Assembly (NCBI GenBank): GCA_965652145.1
Contig: CBFGTV010000025.1
Span: forward strand, 1 to 45,111
DNA from: CBFGTV01 sp965652145
GTDB taxonomy: Bacteria; Bacillota; Clostridia; Peptostreptococcales; Natronincolaceae
Direction: 5' to 3'
DNA: 45,111 nt
Under the pieces are notes generated by a model, which had not been told where the DNA came from, searched no databases, and saw only the letters and a program-made list of their open reading frames with translations. This document shows positions 15,997-23,487 of this stretch, piece by piece; positions within the stretch are counted from its first letter, which is position 1, and each line of letters starts with the position of its first letter. Made by a program: the position numbers and the translations under genes.

Positions 15997-17019
15997 ATGG
16001 AATACAATGATATACTGGTTCGGGCCAAGGAAATAATCGGTACCAAATGTCGTGTATGCAAGGACTGTAATGGTGTTGTCTGTCGAGGTGAAACCCCTGG
16101 GGTTGGGGGAAAGGATTCGGGTTCATCCTTTATTCGGAATCGTGAAAAGGTGAACGAGGTAAAAATTAATCTTGATACCCTGGTGGAAGAGGGGGAAATT
16201 GACACCACCCTGGAACTATTTGGGCATACCTTTCAATATCCAGTTTTTGCAGCTCCCATTGGGGCGGTAGGAGCGAATTACAGTGATCATCTTGATGACT
16301 TTCAATATACCAAGGCAATTATAGAGGGCTGTAAGGAGGCCGGAGTTATAGGCTTTACAGGAGATGGCGTAAAGGATGAGTTCTACGACCTGCCCCTACA
16401 GGTTGTGGGTGAAAGTAATGGTTTTGGGATTCCCACCATTAAGCCCTGGCGAAAGGATGAAATCTTGGCCAAGATTAAAAAGGCCGAGGAAAAGGGAGCC
16501 ATGGCCATTGCAATGGACGTTGATGCTGCAGGCTTGATCTTGTTGGGAATGCTGGGAAAGCCGGTTTCCACAAAATCAGTAGCGGAATTAAAGGAAATCA
16601 TTTCATCTACAAAGCTCCCAGTGATCTTAAAGGGAATTATGACTGTAGAGGGAGCTAAAAAAGCCCTTGAGGCCGGAGCCTATGGCATTGTTGTATCCAA
16701 CCATGGAGGCAGGGTCCTTGATCATACCTACGCCACCATAGAGGTGCTGCCTAAAATTGCTGAAGCAGTGGGCGGAAAGATGAAAATATTGATTGATGGC
16801 GGCTTTAGAAGTGGTGTTGATCTATTTAAAGCCATTGCCCTGGGGGCTGACGCTGTATTAATTGGCAGGCCCTATGCCGTTGCTGCCTATGGGGGTGGAG
16901 CCGAGGGTGTGGCGGTTTATACCCGAAGATTGGGTCAACAGCTAAAGGAGACCATGATTATGACGGGCTGCCATCGACTTTCAGATATAAATCGTACCCA
17001 TGTAACCTTTGGTGTCTAG
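15997..17019 (+). CDS. FMN-dependent alpha-hydroxyacid oxidase/dehydrogenase-like protein
   Basis: TIM-barrel flavoprotein of the lactate oxidase/LldD family. FMN and substrate features: PVFAAPIGAVGANY, IPTIKPW, the LPVILKGIMTVEGA strand with lysine, VVSNHGGRVLDHT with the catalytic histidine, KILIDGGFRSGVDLFKA and GADAVLIGRPYA. In an anaerobe it more likely passes electrons to a carrier than to oxygen. The N-terminal 30 residues carry a cluster CRVCKDCNGVVC (four cysteines, spacing 2-2-4) that canonical members lack. Start: ATG 15997 is favoured over ATG 15991 because AGGAGGA at 15984-15990 leaves six bases. The substrate is not determined; a lactate link to the LUD gene 8 kb away would be speculation. 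Confidence 0.85.
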   Translation: MEYNDILVRAKEIIGTKCRVCKDCNGVVCRGETPGVGGKDSGSSFIRNREKVNEVKINLDTLVEEGEIDTTLELFGHTFQYPVFAAPIGAVGANYSDHLDDFQYTKAIIEGCKEAGVIGFTGDGVKDEFYDLPLQVVGESNGFGIPTIKPWRKDEILAKIKKAEEKGAMAIAMDVDAAGLILLGMLGKPVSTKSVAELKEIISSTKLPVILKGIMTVEGAKKALEAGAYGIVVSNHGGRVLDHTYATIEVLPKIAEAVGGKMKILIDGGFRSGVDLFKAIALGADAVLIGRPYAVAAYGGGAEGVAVYTRRLGQQLKETMIMTGCHRLSDINRTHVTFGV

Positions 17020-17059
17020 AGAAAGGTTATTATGAACAGAATGAATGGGGGGAATGATG

Positions 17060-17272
17060 GTGAAAAAGGGGATTATTGATCGGTTTGAGGAAAAATATGC
17101 TGTGATTGAGGTTGAAGGTGGCCTTGAGAGAATAAAACGGGAATTATTGCCACCTTCAGCCCAGGAGGGGGATGTCATCATGATCGACGGAGACGCTATT
17201 ACCGTTGATATAAGGGAAACAGAGGCCCGGAAGGATCAAATAAAAAGATTAATGGACAAGCTCTTTAAATAG
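17060..17272 (+). CDS. DUF3006 family small protein
   Basis: A 70-residue acidic/basic protein resembling DUF3006: IIDRFEEKYAVIEVEGG at the N-terminus, then a short GDVIMIDGD strand pair and a charged helix (ETEARKDQIKRLMDKLF). Members occur widely in Firmicutes with no assigned function, often near exported or wall-related genes. GTG 17060 is chosen over ATG 17057 and ATG 17045 because the GGGGGGA at 17047-17053 is then six bases away. It lies 40 nt after the oxidase-like gene and about 75 nt before the wall-hydrolase gene, so it may belong to either transcript. Confidence 0.75.
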   Translation: MKKGIIDRFEEKYAVIEVEGGLERIKRELLPPSAQEGDVIMIDGDAITVDIRETEARKDQIKRLMDKLFK

Positions 17273-17347
17273 GTTGGAAAAAGTTACAGCTTAAACATCA
17301 CCCATTGACTATGTTAGAATTTTAATGAACATAGAAAGGTTGGGTTG

Positions 17348-18256
17348 ATGCGTATGAGAGAAAATCAGAAAAAATACATTGCTTTAGGCCTGGTGCTTTT
17401 ATTGGGAGCTTCAGGAGTAACCGCCCTTAGTCTTTTAAGGGGGCAAGAAACGCCGATTGAGCAGAAGGCGGAGCTTACGCTTAATCAGGAGGTCCTTGGG
17501 CTTCAGGAGGAGCTGCTGGATGAGAGGGCTGAAGAGACAGAAGATGATACATACCCCCAGGGTAGTGAGGATGAAGCGGAAGATGAAAAAGAGCCTGAAG
17601 TAACAGCTCAGGAGGAAAAAAATACCCAGGCCGAACAAGGGTCTAATGAAGAACCAGTAGAAGGGTCGGCAGGGCCCAGTAAGGCTCCCATTACAACTAA
17701 CCAGTACGTTGTGCAGGAAAACGATACATTATATTTAATTGCCCAAAGGGCAGGATTAACAGTAGCTCAGCTAAAGTCCTACAACAATATGAATAGTGAT
17801 ACCCTTTTAAAGGGGCAGGTGCTTTCTATGAAGGCCCCAGAAGGCAGCTCTAGCCCATCTGGCCAAGAAACCGCCTCAAGGGGGAACCGGGAAGAGGACC
17901 TATACTGGTTAAGCAGAATTATCCATGCTGAAGCCCAGGGTGAACCCTATGAGGGCAAGGTGGCTGTGGGTAATGTCATACTGAATCGGGTAAAAAGCAG
18001 CCTGTTCCCCAATAGCATAAAGGGAGTTGTGTTCGATAAGCAGCAGGGCTATACTCAGTTTTCTCCTGTACTTGATGGAAGCATTTACAACACACCCAAT
18101 AGCGACAGTATTAATGCTGCCCGGGATGCCCTCAACGGAAGCCGACCGGTGGGAGACGCCCTATATTTTTTAAATCCTGGTAAATCAACAAACTTTTGGA
18201 TTGTCCAAAATCGCAAATTCATGAAAACCATCGGCGACCATGACTTTTACTATTAG
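17348..18256 (+). CDS. LysM-containing cell-wall hydrolase, SleB type
   Basis: Membrane-anchored or exported peptidoglycan hydrolase. An N-terminal hydrophobic segment (about 10-28) is followed by an extremely acidic linker (about 35-105, rich in Glu). One LysM domain follows, beginning QYVVQENDTLYLIAQRAG, then a SleB/CwlJ-type catalytic domain from about residue 185: LSRIIHAEAQGEPYEGKVAV, LNRVKSS, and a C-terminal GDHDFY. The glutamate in HAEAQGE is the likely catalytic residue of these lytic transglycosylase-like enzymes. Such proteins act in spore germination or in vegetative wall turnover; nothing local distinguishes these. ATG 17348 is chosen because AGAAAGGT lies seven bases upstream. 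A terminator follows. Confidence 0.88.
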   Translation: MRMRENQKKYIALGLVLLLGASGVTALSLLRGQETPIEQKAELTLNQEVLGLQEELLDERAEETEDDTYPQGSEDEAEDEKEPEVTAQEEKNTQAEQGSNEEPVEGSAGPSKAPITTNQYVVQENDTLYLIAQRAGLTVAQLKSYNNMNSDTLLKGQVLSMKAPEGSSSPSGQETASRGNREEDLYWLSRIIHAEAQGEPYEGKVAVGNVILNRVKSSLFPNSIKGVVFDKQQGYTQFSPVLDGSIYNTPNSDSINAARDALNGSRPVGDALYFLNPGKSTNFWIVQNRKFMKTIGDHDFYY

Positions 18257-18294
18257 TTTACTATAGCTGGGTTCATTAATAACGCTTTATATTG

Positions 18295-18322
18295 ACAGCA
18301 AGCCAAGGGCTTGCTGTTTTTT
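18295..18322 (+). terminator. Terminator after the wall-hydrolase gene
   Basis: ACAGCAAGCC pairs perfectly with GGCTTGCTGT, followed by TTTTT. Confidence 0.9.
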
Positions 18323-18360
18323 ATAACCTGGAATTCGATAAATATTTTTACATTTAAAAG

Positions 18361-18389
18361 TTGACAGGCCCCAAGGCTTATGATAAACT
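18361..18389 (+). promoter_or_regulatory. Promoter of the lysine operon
   Basis: Perfect TTGACA at 18361-18366, 17 bases, TAAACT at 18384-18389. The predicted start near 18396 places the riboswitch at the 5' end of the transcript. Confidence 0.65.
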
Positions 18390-18420
18390 ACGTACAATAC
18401 ACAATTAAAAAGGTATTAAT

Positions 18421-18595
18421 AAATAGAGGCGCACTGAAGAAGATTATATGATAGGTGCTAAGAGGGCAAGGATACTCAATACTATCATAGAAAGGCTGAC
18501 GTGCCGAAATTGCTGGGTTTCCTTCAATTCAGCGGTTGGTTATCGCAGTGAAGAACTGGATAACTGTCATAGAGAAAATCTATGGAGTGCTATTT
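18421..18595 (+). promoter_or_regulatory. Lysine riboswitch (L-box) aptamer
   Basis: The conserved L-box core is present: GAGGCGCA at the 5' side, GAAAGGCTGACGTGCCGAAA, GCTGGGTTT, TTCAGCGGTTGG, CTGTCAT and TGGAGTGCTA at the 3' side. The closing P1 helix is AAATAG (18421-18426) with CTATTT (18590-18595). It stands directly upstream of a terminator and of the aspartate-to-lysine operon, exactly where a lysine sensor is expected. Lysine binding should stabilise P1 and stop transcription. Confidence 0.95.
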
Positions 18596-18697
18596 GTTAA
18601 AACGTAATTTAAGAAGAAAAAGACCCTTTTCCAGGGGGCTTCTATTGTCTGCTTAGTGTTACATTAACAAACTCCGAGATTCTGGGAGTTTTTTTTG
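18593..18697 (+). terminator. Riboswitch expression platform: antiterminator and terminator
   Basis: The terminator is AACTCC (18670-18675) with GGAGTT (18685-18690) and a run of T. The competing antiterminator is TTTGTTAA (18593-18600) pairing perfectly with TTAACAAA (18664-18671). It overlaps both the 3' strand of P1 and the 5' edge of the terminator, so lysine-bound P1 should free the terminator. A GC-rich hairpin around 18630-18655 sits in the loop between them. From 18698 to 18874 only an AT-rich untranslated region is seen. Confidence 0.8.
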
Positions 18698-18874
18698 TTG
18701 CCTGTAATATAAAATATTATTAGATCAGCAGGATAGGATTAAGAGATTTGTACAAATATATTTTTATTTGAACAGATAAGGCAATAACCACATATAAATT
18801 AATACAGGGAAAAATCTGTAGCTATGTAAAAGCATGTTTTATTTACTTAATCTTAAACATAAGGAGGTTTTTTT

Positions 18875-19873
18875 ATGGGACTAACAGTTGGGGTTGTAGG
18901 TGCCACAGGAGCGGTAGGCCGTAAGATGATTGAAATATTAGAGGAGCGAGGAGTTTCTATTGATAAACTCCGGTTATTTGCATCGCAAAAATCCGTCGGT
19001 ACCCTGATTCCCTACCAGAATCAGCAAATTGCCGTTGAGCTGTTAACCGAAGCGGCCATGGCAGAAAACTTTGATTATTTACTATTTTCCGCCGGTGGAA
19101 GCATCTCTGAAAAATTTGCCCCGATTGCAGCAAAGGCTGGTAATACTGTAATTGACAATTCCTCACAATGGCGAATGACAGAGGGGATTCCTTTAGTGGT
19201 GCCTGAGGTGAATTCCCACGCGTTAAAGGGATACAAGGGAATTATTGCCAATCCAAATTGTTCTACCATTCAAATGGTGGTGGCCCTGGCCCCACTCCAT
19301 AGAAGGTATGGAATCAAAAAAATCATTGTTTCCACCTACCAGGCGGTTTCGGGTAGTGGGCAAAAAGCCATAGATGAGCTAGAAAATCAAGTTAAGGATG
19401 CGGCATATCCCAATCGAGTTTATCCAAAGCGAATTGCTGCCAACTGTATTCCTCATATAGATGTTTTCAATGATAACGGATTTACCAAGGAAGAACTGAA
19501 AATGGTATATGAAACACAGAAAATTTTTGAGGACAACAATATTGAAATCAATGCCACAACCGTTAGAATCCCAGTATTATTTGGTCATAGTGAATCGATC
19601 TATGTGGAATTTAAAGAAAAACCTGAAATCAATGAAATCACAGAAATATTAAAACTTTCGCCGGGGATAGTGGTAATGGATGATCCAAGGAATAATCATT
19701 ATCCGACCCCTCTTGAAGTGGCCAATACCGATGCTACCTATGTGGGCAGAATCAGAAGGGATTTATACAATGAAAGGGCCGTCTCTTTATGGGTAGTGGC
19801 AGATAACCTTAGAAAAGGAGCGGCCACCAATGCAGTTCAAATTTTAGAAGTCTTAGAAAATCAAAAACAGTAG
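18875..19873 (+). CDS. asd: Aspartate-semialdehyde dehydrogenase
   Basis: Reduces aspartyl phosphate to aspartate semialdehyde with NADPH, the branch-point step for lysine, threonine and methionine. The N-terminal VGATGAVGRKMIEIL nucleotide-binding motif, the catalytic cysteine in ANPNCSTIQMV and the RIPVLFGHSE block with the active-site histidine are all present. Length (332) is normal. The ATG at 18875 follows AAGGAGG. It is the first gene of the lysine operon behind the riboswitch; its product leads to dapA 17 nt downstream. Other pathways that need aspartate semialdehyde would also fall under lysine control unless another asd exists. Confidence 0.97.
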   Translation: MGLTVGVVGATGAVGRKMIEILEERGVSIDKLRLFASQKSVGTLIPYQNQQIAVELLTEAAMAENFDYLLFSAGGSISEKFAPIAAKAGNTVIDNSSQWRMTEGIPLVVPEVNSHALKGYKGIIANPNCSTIQMVVALAPLHRRYGIKKIIVSTYQAVSGSGQKAIDELENQVKDAAYPNRVYPKRIAANCIPHIDVFNDNGFTKEELKMVYETQKIFEDNNIEINATTVRIPVLFGHSESIYVEFKEKPEINEITEILKLSPGIVVMDDPRNNHYPTPLEVANTDATYVGRIRRDLYNERAVSLWVVADNLRKGAATNAVQILEVLENQKQ

Positions 19874-19890
19874 AAAGGAGCGGGATTGAA

Positions 19891-20763
19891 ATGTTTAATG
19901 GTTCAGCAGTAGCAATCGTAACTCCCTTTAAGGGGGGAAAGGTTGATCAGGAGGCCTTTATTAAACTCATTGATTTTCAACTTAATAATCAAACCCAGGC
20001 CTTGATTGTGCTGGGAACCACAGGGGAAGCCGCAACTCAGACCGATGAAGAAAGGAATATGCTGATTAAAATAGCTGTTAAGCAGGCAGGGGGAAAAATT
20101 CCTGTAATCGTGGGAACCGGTACCAATAATACACAAAAATCCATTGAATATACTAGGGAGGCAGAGGCCCTGGGGGCCGACGGCATATTGGTGGTAACCC
20201 CCTATTATAATAAAGGAACCCAACGGGGATTGATTGCTCACTTCACAGAAATTGCAAAATCAACGAAGCTTCCTATTATCTTATATAATGTCCCTTCACG
20301 AACCGGTGTAAACTTAACTCCTGATACAGTATTGGCCCTGTCAAAGGTAGAGAATATCATTGGTGTCAAGGAAGCCAGCGGAAATATATCGCAAGTATTG
20401 GAAATTAAACGCATTGTACCTTCCGATTTCAAAATCTATTCGGGTAATGATGATCAGGTTGTTCCGATCTATGCCTGTGGCGGTCATGGAGTAATTTCCG
20501 TAGCGGCCAACGTGATTCCAAAGGAAATGCAGGCCATGTGCCAGGCCTTTGAATCAGGCAATATCCAGGAGGCCATTGGGCTGCAGGTGAAGTATAAGCA
20601 TTTGATTGATTTACTGTTTTCAGAAGTAAACCCAATCCCCGTAAAGGCTGCCCTGGGAGCCATGGGATTGATCGAAAACGAGCTTAGACTTCCCCTTACT
20701 GCCATGGAAGAAGCAAACAAACTTAAATTATTGGATGAAATGAAGCATTTCGAAATCATATGA
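19891..20763 (+). CDS. dapA: 4-hydroxy-tetrahydrodipicolinate synthase
   Basis: Condenses pyruvate with aspartate semialdehyde, the committed step to diaminopimelate and lysine. The Schiff-base lysine is in NIIGVKEASGN, the proton-relay tyrosine in LYNVPSRTGVN, and the LGTTGEAAT and VTPYYNKGTQ blocks are typical. Length (290) fits the tetrameric enzyme. AGAAAGGAG precedes the ATG. It sits 17 nt after asd and 13 nt before dapB, so translation within the operon is tightly packed. Large frames on the opposite strand (for example 19903-20241) are shadows without ribosome sites. Confidence 0.97.
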   Translation: MFNGSAVAIVTPFKGGKVDQEAFIKLIDFQLNNQTQALIVLGTTGEAATQTDEERNMLIKIAVKQAGGKIPVIVGTGTNNTQKSIEYTREAEALGADGILVVTPYYNKGTQRGLIAHFTEIAKSTKLPIILYNVPSRTGVNLTPDTVLALSKVENIIGVKEASGNISQVLEIKRIVPSDFKIYSGNDDQVVPIYACGGHGVISVAANVIPKEMQAMCQAFESGNIQEAIGLQVKYKHLIDLLFSEVNPIPVKAALGAMGLIENELRLPLTAMEEANKLKLLDEMKHFEII

Positions 20764-20776
20764 AGGGAAGGATAAG

Positions 20777-21496
20777 ATGAAGCTATTAATTTGGGGGATT
20801 GGAGGAAGAATGGGGCAGATGATCAAGACTGCCGCTGAAAAGGACCCATACTGGACATGGATTGGGGGAGTCGATCAGGAGCATCCCCTGTCAAATATTA
20901 AAGTTCAGCCCGATGTGGTGATCGATTTTTCCCATCCCGATGCTATGGATCAGGTATTAGATTATTGCTTGAGTCAAAGAATACCCCTGGTGATGGGCAC
21001 CACTGGCTTTACAGCAGAGCAAAATGAAAAGATTGAGGCGGCTGCTGGGGAAATTGCCATTATCCAGGCCACCAACATGTCAATGGGGATGAACATTATG
21101 TTTTCACTGGTGGAGCAGGTGGCAAGCCGGTTAAAGGATATGGTTGATATTGAAGTGGTGGAGGCCCATCATAACCGGAAAATGGATGCCCCCTCTGGCA
21201 GTGCTGTCACTATTGTGGAGTCTATTGAAAAGGGCCTGGGGGCCCCTGCCAGGCATCAGTATGGCCGTGAGGGCCAATGCCCCAGGGAAAAGGGGGAAAT
21301 TGGAATACATGCCATACGGGGAGGCAATATAGTTGGTTTACATGAAGCTCATTTCATCAATGACCTGGAGACCATCAAAATTGTCCATGAGGCCCATGAT
21401 CGGTCTGTTTTTGCCCAAGGGGCTTTGGTGGCTGCAAAGTTCATCATCAAGCAGGATAAAGGACGTTATCATATGAAGGATGTATTAGGTTTATAG
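20777..21496 (+). CDS. dapB: 4-hydroxy-tetrahydrodipicolinate reductase
   Basis: Reduces the DapA product to tetrahydrodipicolinate. It has the glycine-rich GIGGRMGQMI cofactor loop near the N-terminus, VMGTTGF, the conserved substrate motif EVVEAHHNRKMDAPSGSA with catalytic histidine and lysine, and a C-terminal HEAHDRSVFAQGALVAA block. At 239 residues it is slightly shorter than E. coli DapB (273), as in many Firmicutes and Thermotoga. The 5' part lacks the usual acidic residue directly after the first strand, so NADH versus NADPH preference is uncertain. Confidence 0.96.
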   Translation: MKLLIWGIGGRMGQMIKTAAEKDPYWTWIGGVDQEHPLSNIKVQPDVVIDFSHPDAMDQVLDYCLSQRIPLVMGTTGFTAEQNEKIEAAAGEIAIIQATNMSMGMNIMFSLVEQVASRLKDMVDIEVVEAHHNRKMDAPSGSAVTIVESIEKGLGAPARHQYGREGQCPREKGEIGIHAIRGGNIVGLHEAHFINDLETIKIVHEAHDRSVFAQGALVAAKFIIKQDKGRYHMKDVLGL

Positions 21497-21538
21497 TATA
21501 TCAAATATAACATAAGAAAATATGGGAGGAACATATTG

Positions 21539-22252
21539 ATGGATGCAAATTACATTATTGAGTATATTGGTAAAAGTGTAAAGAAGACACCAGTCAAGGC
21601 CTATATTAAGGGCGAACTAAGTAAAATAGACTGGAAGCAATATGACCTGAAGCCCTTTGTAGGAGCTGAATCGGGAACGGTTTTTGGGGAATGGAAGGAT
21701 CTATCCTCATTTTTAGAATTAAACCAGGGGCTAATTGAGGATTATGTCATTGAAAATGACCGGAGAAATTCTGCCATACCCTTGTTAGATATGAAAAATA
21801 TTCAAGCAAGAATTGAGCCCGGGGCCCTTATTCGTGAGCAGGTAGAAATAGGGAACAATGCAGTTATTATGATGGGGGCAGTCATTAATATAGGAGCAGT
21901 TATAGGTGAGGGTACCATGATTGACATGAATGCAGTCATCGGAGGAAGGGGAATTATAGGAAAAAATTGTCACATAGGAGCCGGAACGGTGGTGGCAGGT
22001 GTCATTGAGCCCCCCTCTGCCACCCCCGTTATTGTTGAGGATGATGTGGTGGTGGGAGCCAATGCTGTTATCTTGGAGGGTGTTAAAATAGGAAAGGGAT
22101 CAGTGGTGGCCGCCGGTGCCGTAGTCATTGAAGATGTGCCCCCCAATGTGGTGGTGGCCGGTACACCTGCCAGGGTCATCAAAACCATTGATGATAAAAC
22201 TAAATCCAAGACAGAAATTGTTCAGGTTCTTCGCAATATTCAGGAAGCATAG
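21539..22252 (+). CDS. dapH: Tetrahydrodipicolinate N-acetyltransferase
   Basis: Acetylates tetrahydrodipicolinate with acetyl-CoA, which marks the acetylase branch of lysine synthesis. An N-terminal helical domain (about 1-85) is followed by a left-handed beta-helix of hexapeptide repeats (about 90-200), for example IGNNAVIMMGAVINIGAVIG and HIGAGTVVAGVIEPP. Length (237) matches DapH and not the longer succinyltransferase DapD. ATG 21539 is chosen over TTG 21536 because GGGAGGA at 21524-21530 is eight bases away. It lies between dapB and lysC. Confidence 0.95.
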   Translation: MDANYIIEYIGKSVKKTPVKAYIKGELSKIDWKQYDLKPFVGAESGTVFGEWKDLSSFLELNQGLIEDYVIENDRRNSAIPLLDMKNIQARIEPGALIREQVEIGNNAVIMMGAVINIGAVIGEGTMIDMNAVIGGRGIIGKNCHIGAGTVVAGVIEPPSATPVIVEDDVVVGANAVILEGVKIGKGSVVAAGAVVIEDVPPNVVVAGTPARVIKTIDDKTKSKTEIVQVLRNIQEA

Positions 22253-22266
22253 GAGAGCGAAGAACG

Positions 22267-23487
22267 ATGAAAATTGTTGTACAAAAATATGGGGGGTCTT
22301 CTGTTGGCTCCATAGACAAAATAAAAAAGGTTGCCGACAAAATTATACAAAAAAGAAATGAAGGCTATCATGTAGTCGTAATTGTATCGGCCATGGGAAA
22401 AACCACCGATGAACTAATAGCCCTGGCCAGGGAAATTTCCAGTGAACCTGCCCCCCGGGAGATGGATATGCTTTTGACCACCGGGGAACAGGTTTCCATC
22501 TCGCTATTATCGATGGCCTTAATTGCTAAGGGCTATTCGGCGGTTTCCTATACCGGTTACCAGCTTAATATTCAGACCACTGCCCTGCATCAAAAAGCCC
22601 GGATTAAGGATATTGATGTATCGAGGGTGCTTGAGGCCCTAAAAAATAATAAAATTGTTGTTGTAGCCGGGTTTCAAGGTGTTACAGAGAATAATGAATA
22701 TACCACCCTGGGCAGGGGCGGCAGTGATACCTCAGCAGTGGCCCTGGCAGCAAAGCTGGAGGGCCGCTGTGAAATTTATACTGATGTTGAGGGAATCTAT
22801 ACGATGGACCCCAGAAAGCTGAAAAATGCCAGAAAGCTTGAACGTATCAGCTATGAGGAAATGATGGAAATGGCCAGTCTGGGAGCGGGGGTCATGCATT
22901 ATCGGGCAGTGGAGCTGGCCAATAAGTATCGACTTCCCTTATACGTAGCCTCAACCTTCTCACAGGAAAAAGGTACAATGATCGAATACGGAGGTACAGA
23001 GCCAATGGAGGAAACTGTTATTACGGGAATGGCATCAAGTCTTGATGATATACAGGTTACAGTATTGCATTTACCGGCTTCTACCACCTGCCTATATCGG
23101 CTCTTTGGCCAAATGGCAGAGGAGGAGGTCAACGTAGATATGATCTCCCAAATGATTACAGAGGATGGAAAGATGTATGTGAGCTTTACCATTCCCAAAA
23201 CTGAGTTGAAGGTAGCAGAAGCGGTGCTTAACCAATGGAAGGAAGAAGAGCCGGATATTTTGTGGGAGATCAATGACAATATTGCAAAAATATCTGTGGT
23301 AGGCCTAGGCATGCGAACCCATTCAGGGGTAGCGGCAAAGGTGTTTGAAATATTGGCTGCAAACAAGGTGGAGGTAAAAATGGTAACAACCTCTGAAATC
23401 AAAATTACCTTTGCCATAGACAGTGAGAATGAAACGAAGGCAATAGATTTAATCGGTAATTCCTTTGGTTTGGCGGTGAGGGTATGA
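22267..23487 (+). CDS. lysC: Aspartate kinase
   Basis: Phosphorylates aspartate, the first step of the aspartate-family pathway. The kinase domain opens with VQKYGGSSVGS and contains TTGEQVS, GFQGVTENNEYTTLGRGGSDT and the DVEGIYTMDPR segment. Two C-terminal ACT domains (about 265-406) provide feedback control; the second begins near ISVVGLGMRTHSG. No homoserine dehydrogenase domain is fused. The position inside the lysine operon suggests the lysine-sensitive isozyme, but the effector cannot be read from the sequence. Its TGA stop overlaps the ATG of the next gene by one base, so the two are translationally coupled. Confidence 0.96.
   Translation: MKIVVQKYGGSSVGSIDKIKKVADKIIQKRNEGYHVVVIVSAMGKTTDELIALAREISSEPAPREMDMLLTTGEQVSISLLSMALIAKGYSAVSYTGYQLNIQTTALHQKARIKDIDVSRVLEALKNNKIVVVAGFQGVTENNEYTTLGRGGSDTSAVALAAKLEGRCEIYTDVEGIYTMDPRKLKNARKLERISYEEMMEMASLGAGVMHYRAVELANKYRLPLYVASTFSQEKGTMIEYGGTEPMEETVITGMASSLDDIQVTVLHLPASTTCLYRLFGQMAEEEVNVDMISQMITEDGKMYVSFTIPKTELKVAEAVLNQWKEEEPDILWEINDNIAKISVVGLGMRTHSGVAAKVFEILAANKVEVKMVTTSEIKITFAIDSENETKAIDLIGNSFGLAVRV

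Noticed and set aside
19903..20241. 112-residue minus-strand frame inside dapA
   Set aside because: Shadow of a well-conserved gene; no ribosome site and no recognisable domain.
22899..23417. 172-residue minus-strand frame inside lysC
   Set aside because: It lies wholly within a clear aspartate kinase gene, has no ribosome site, and its composition is that of a shadow frame.
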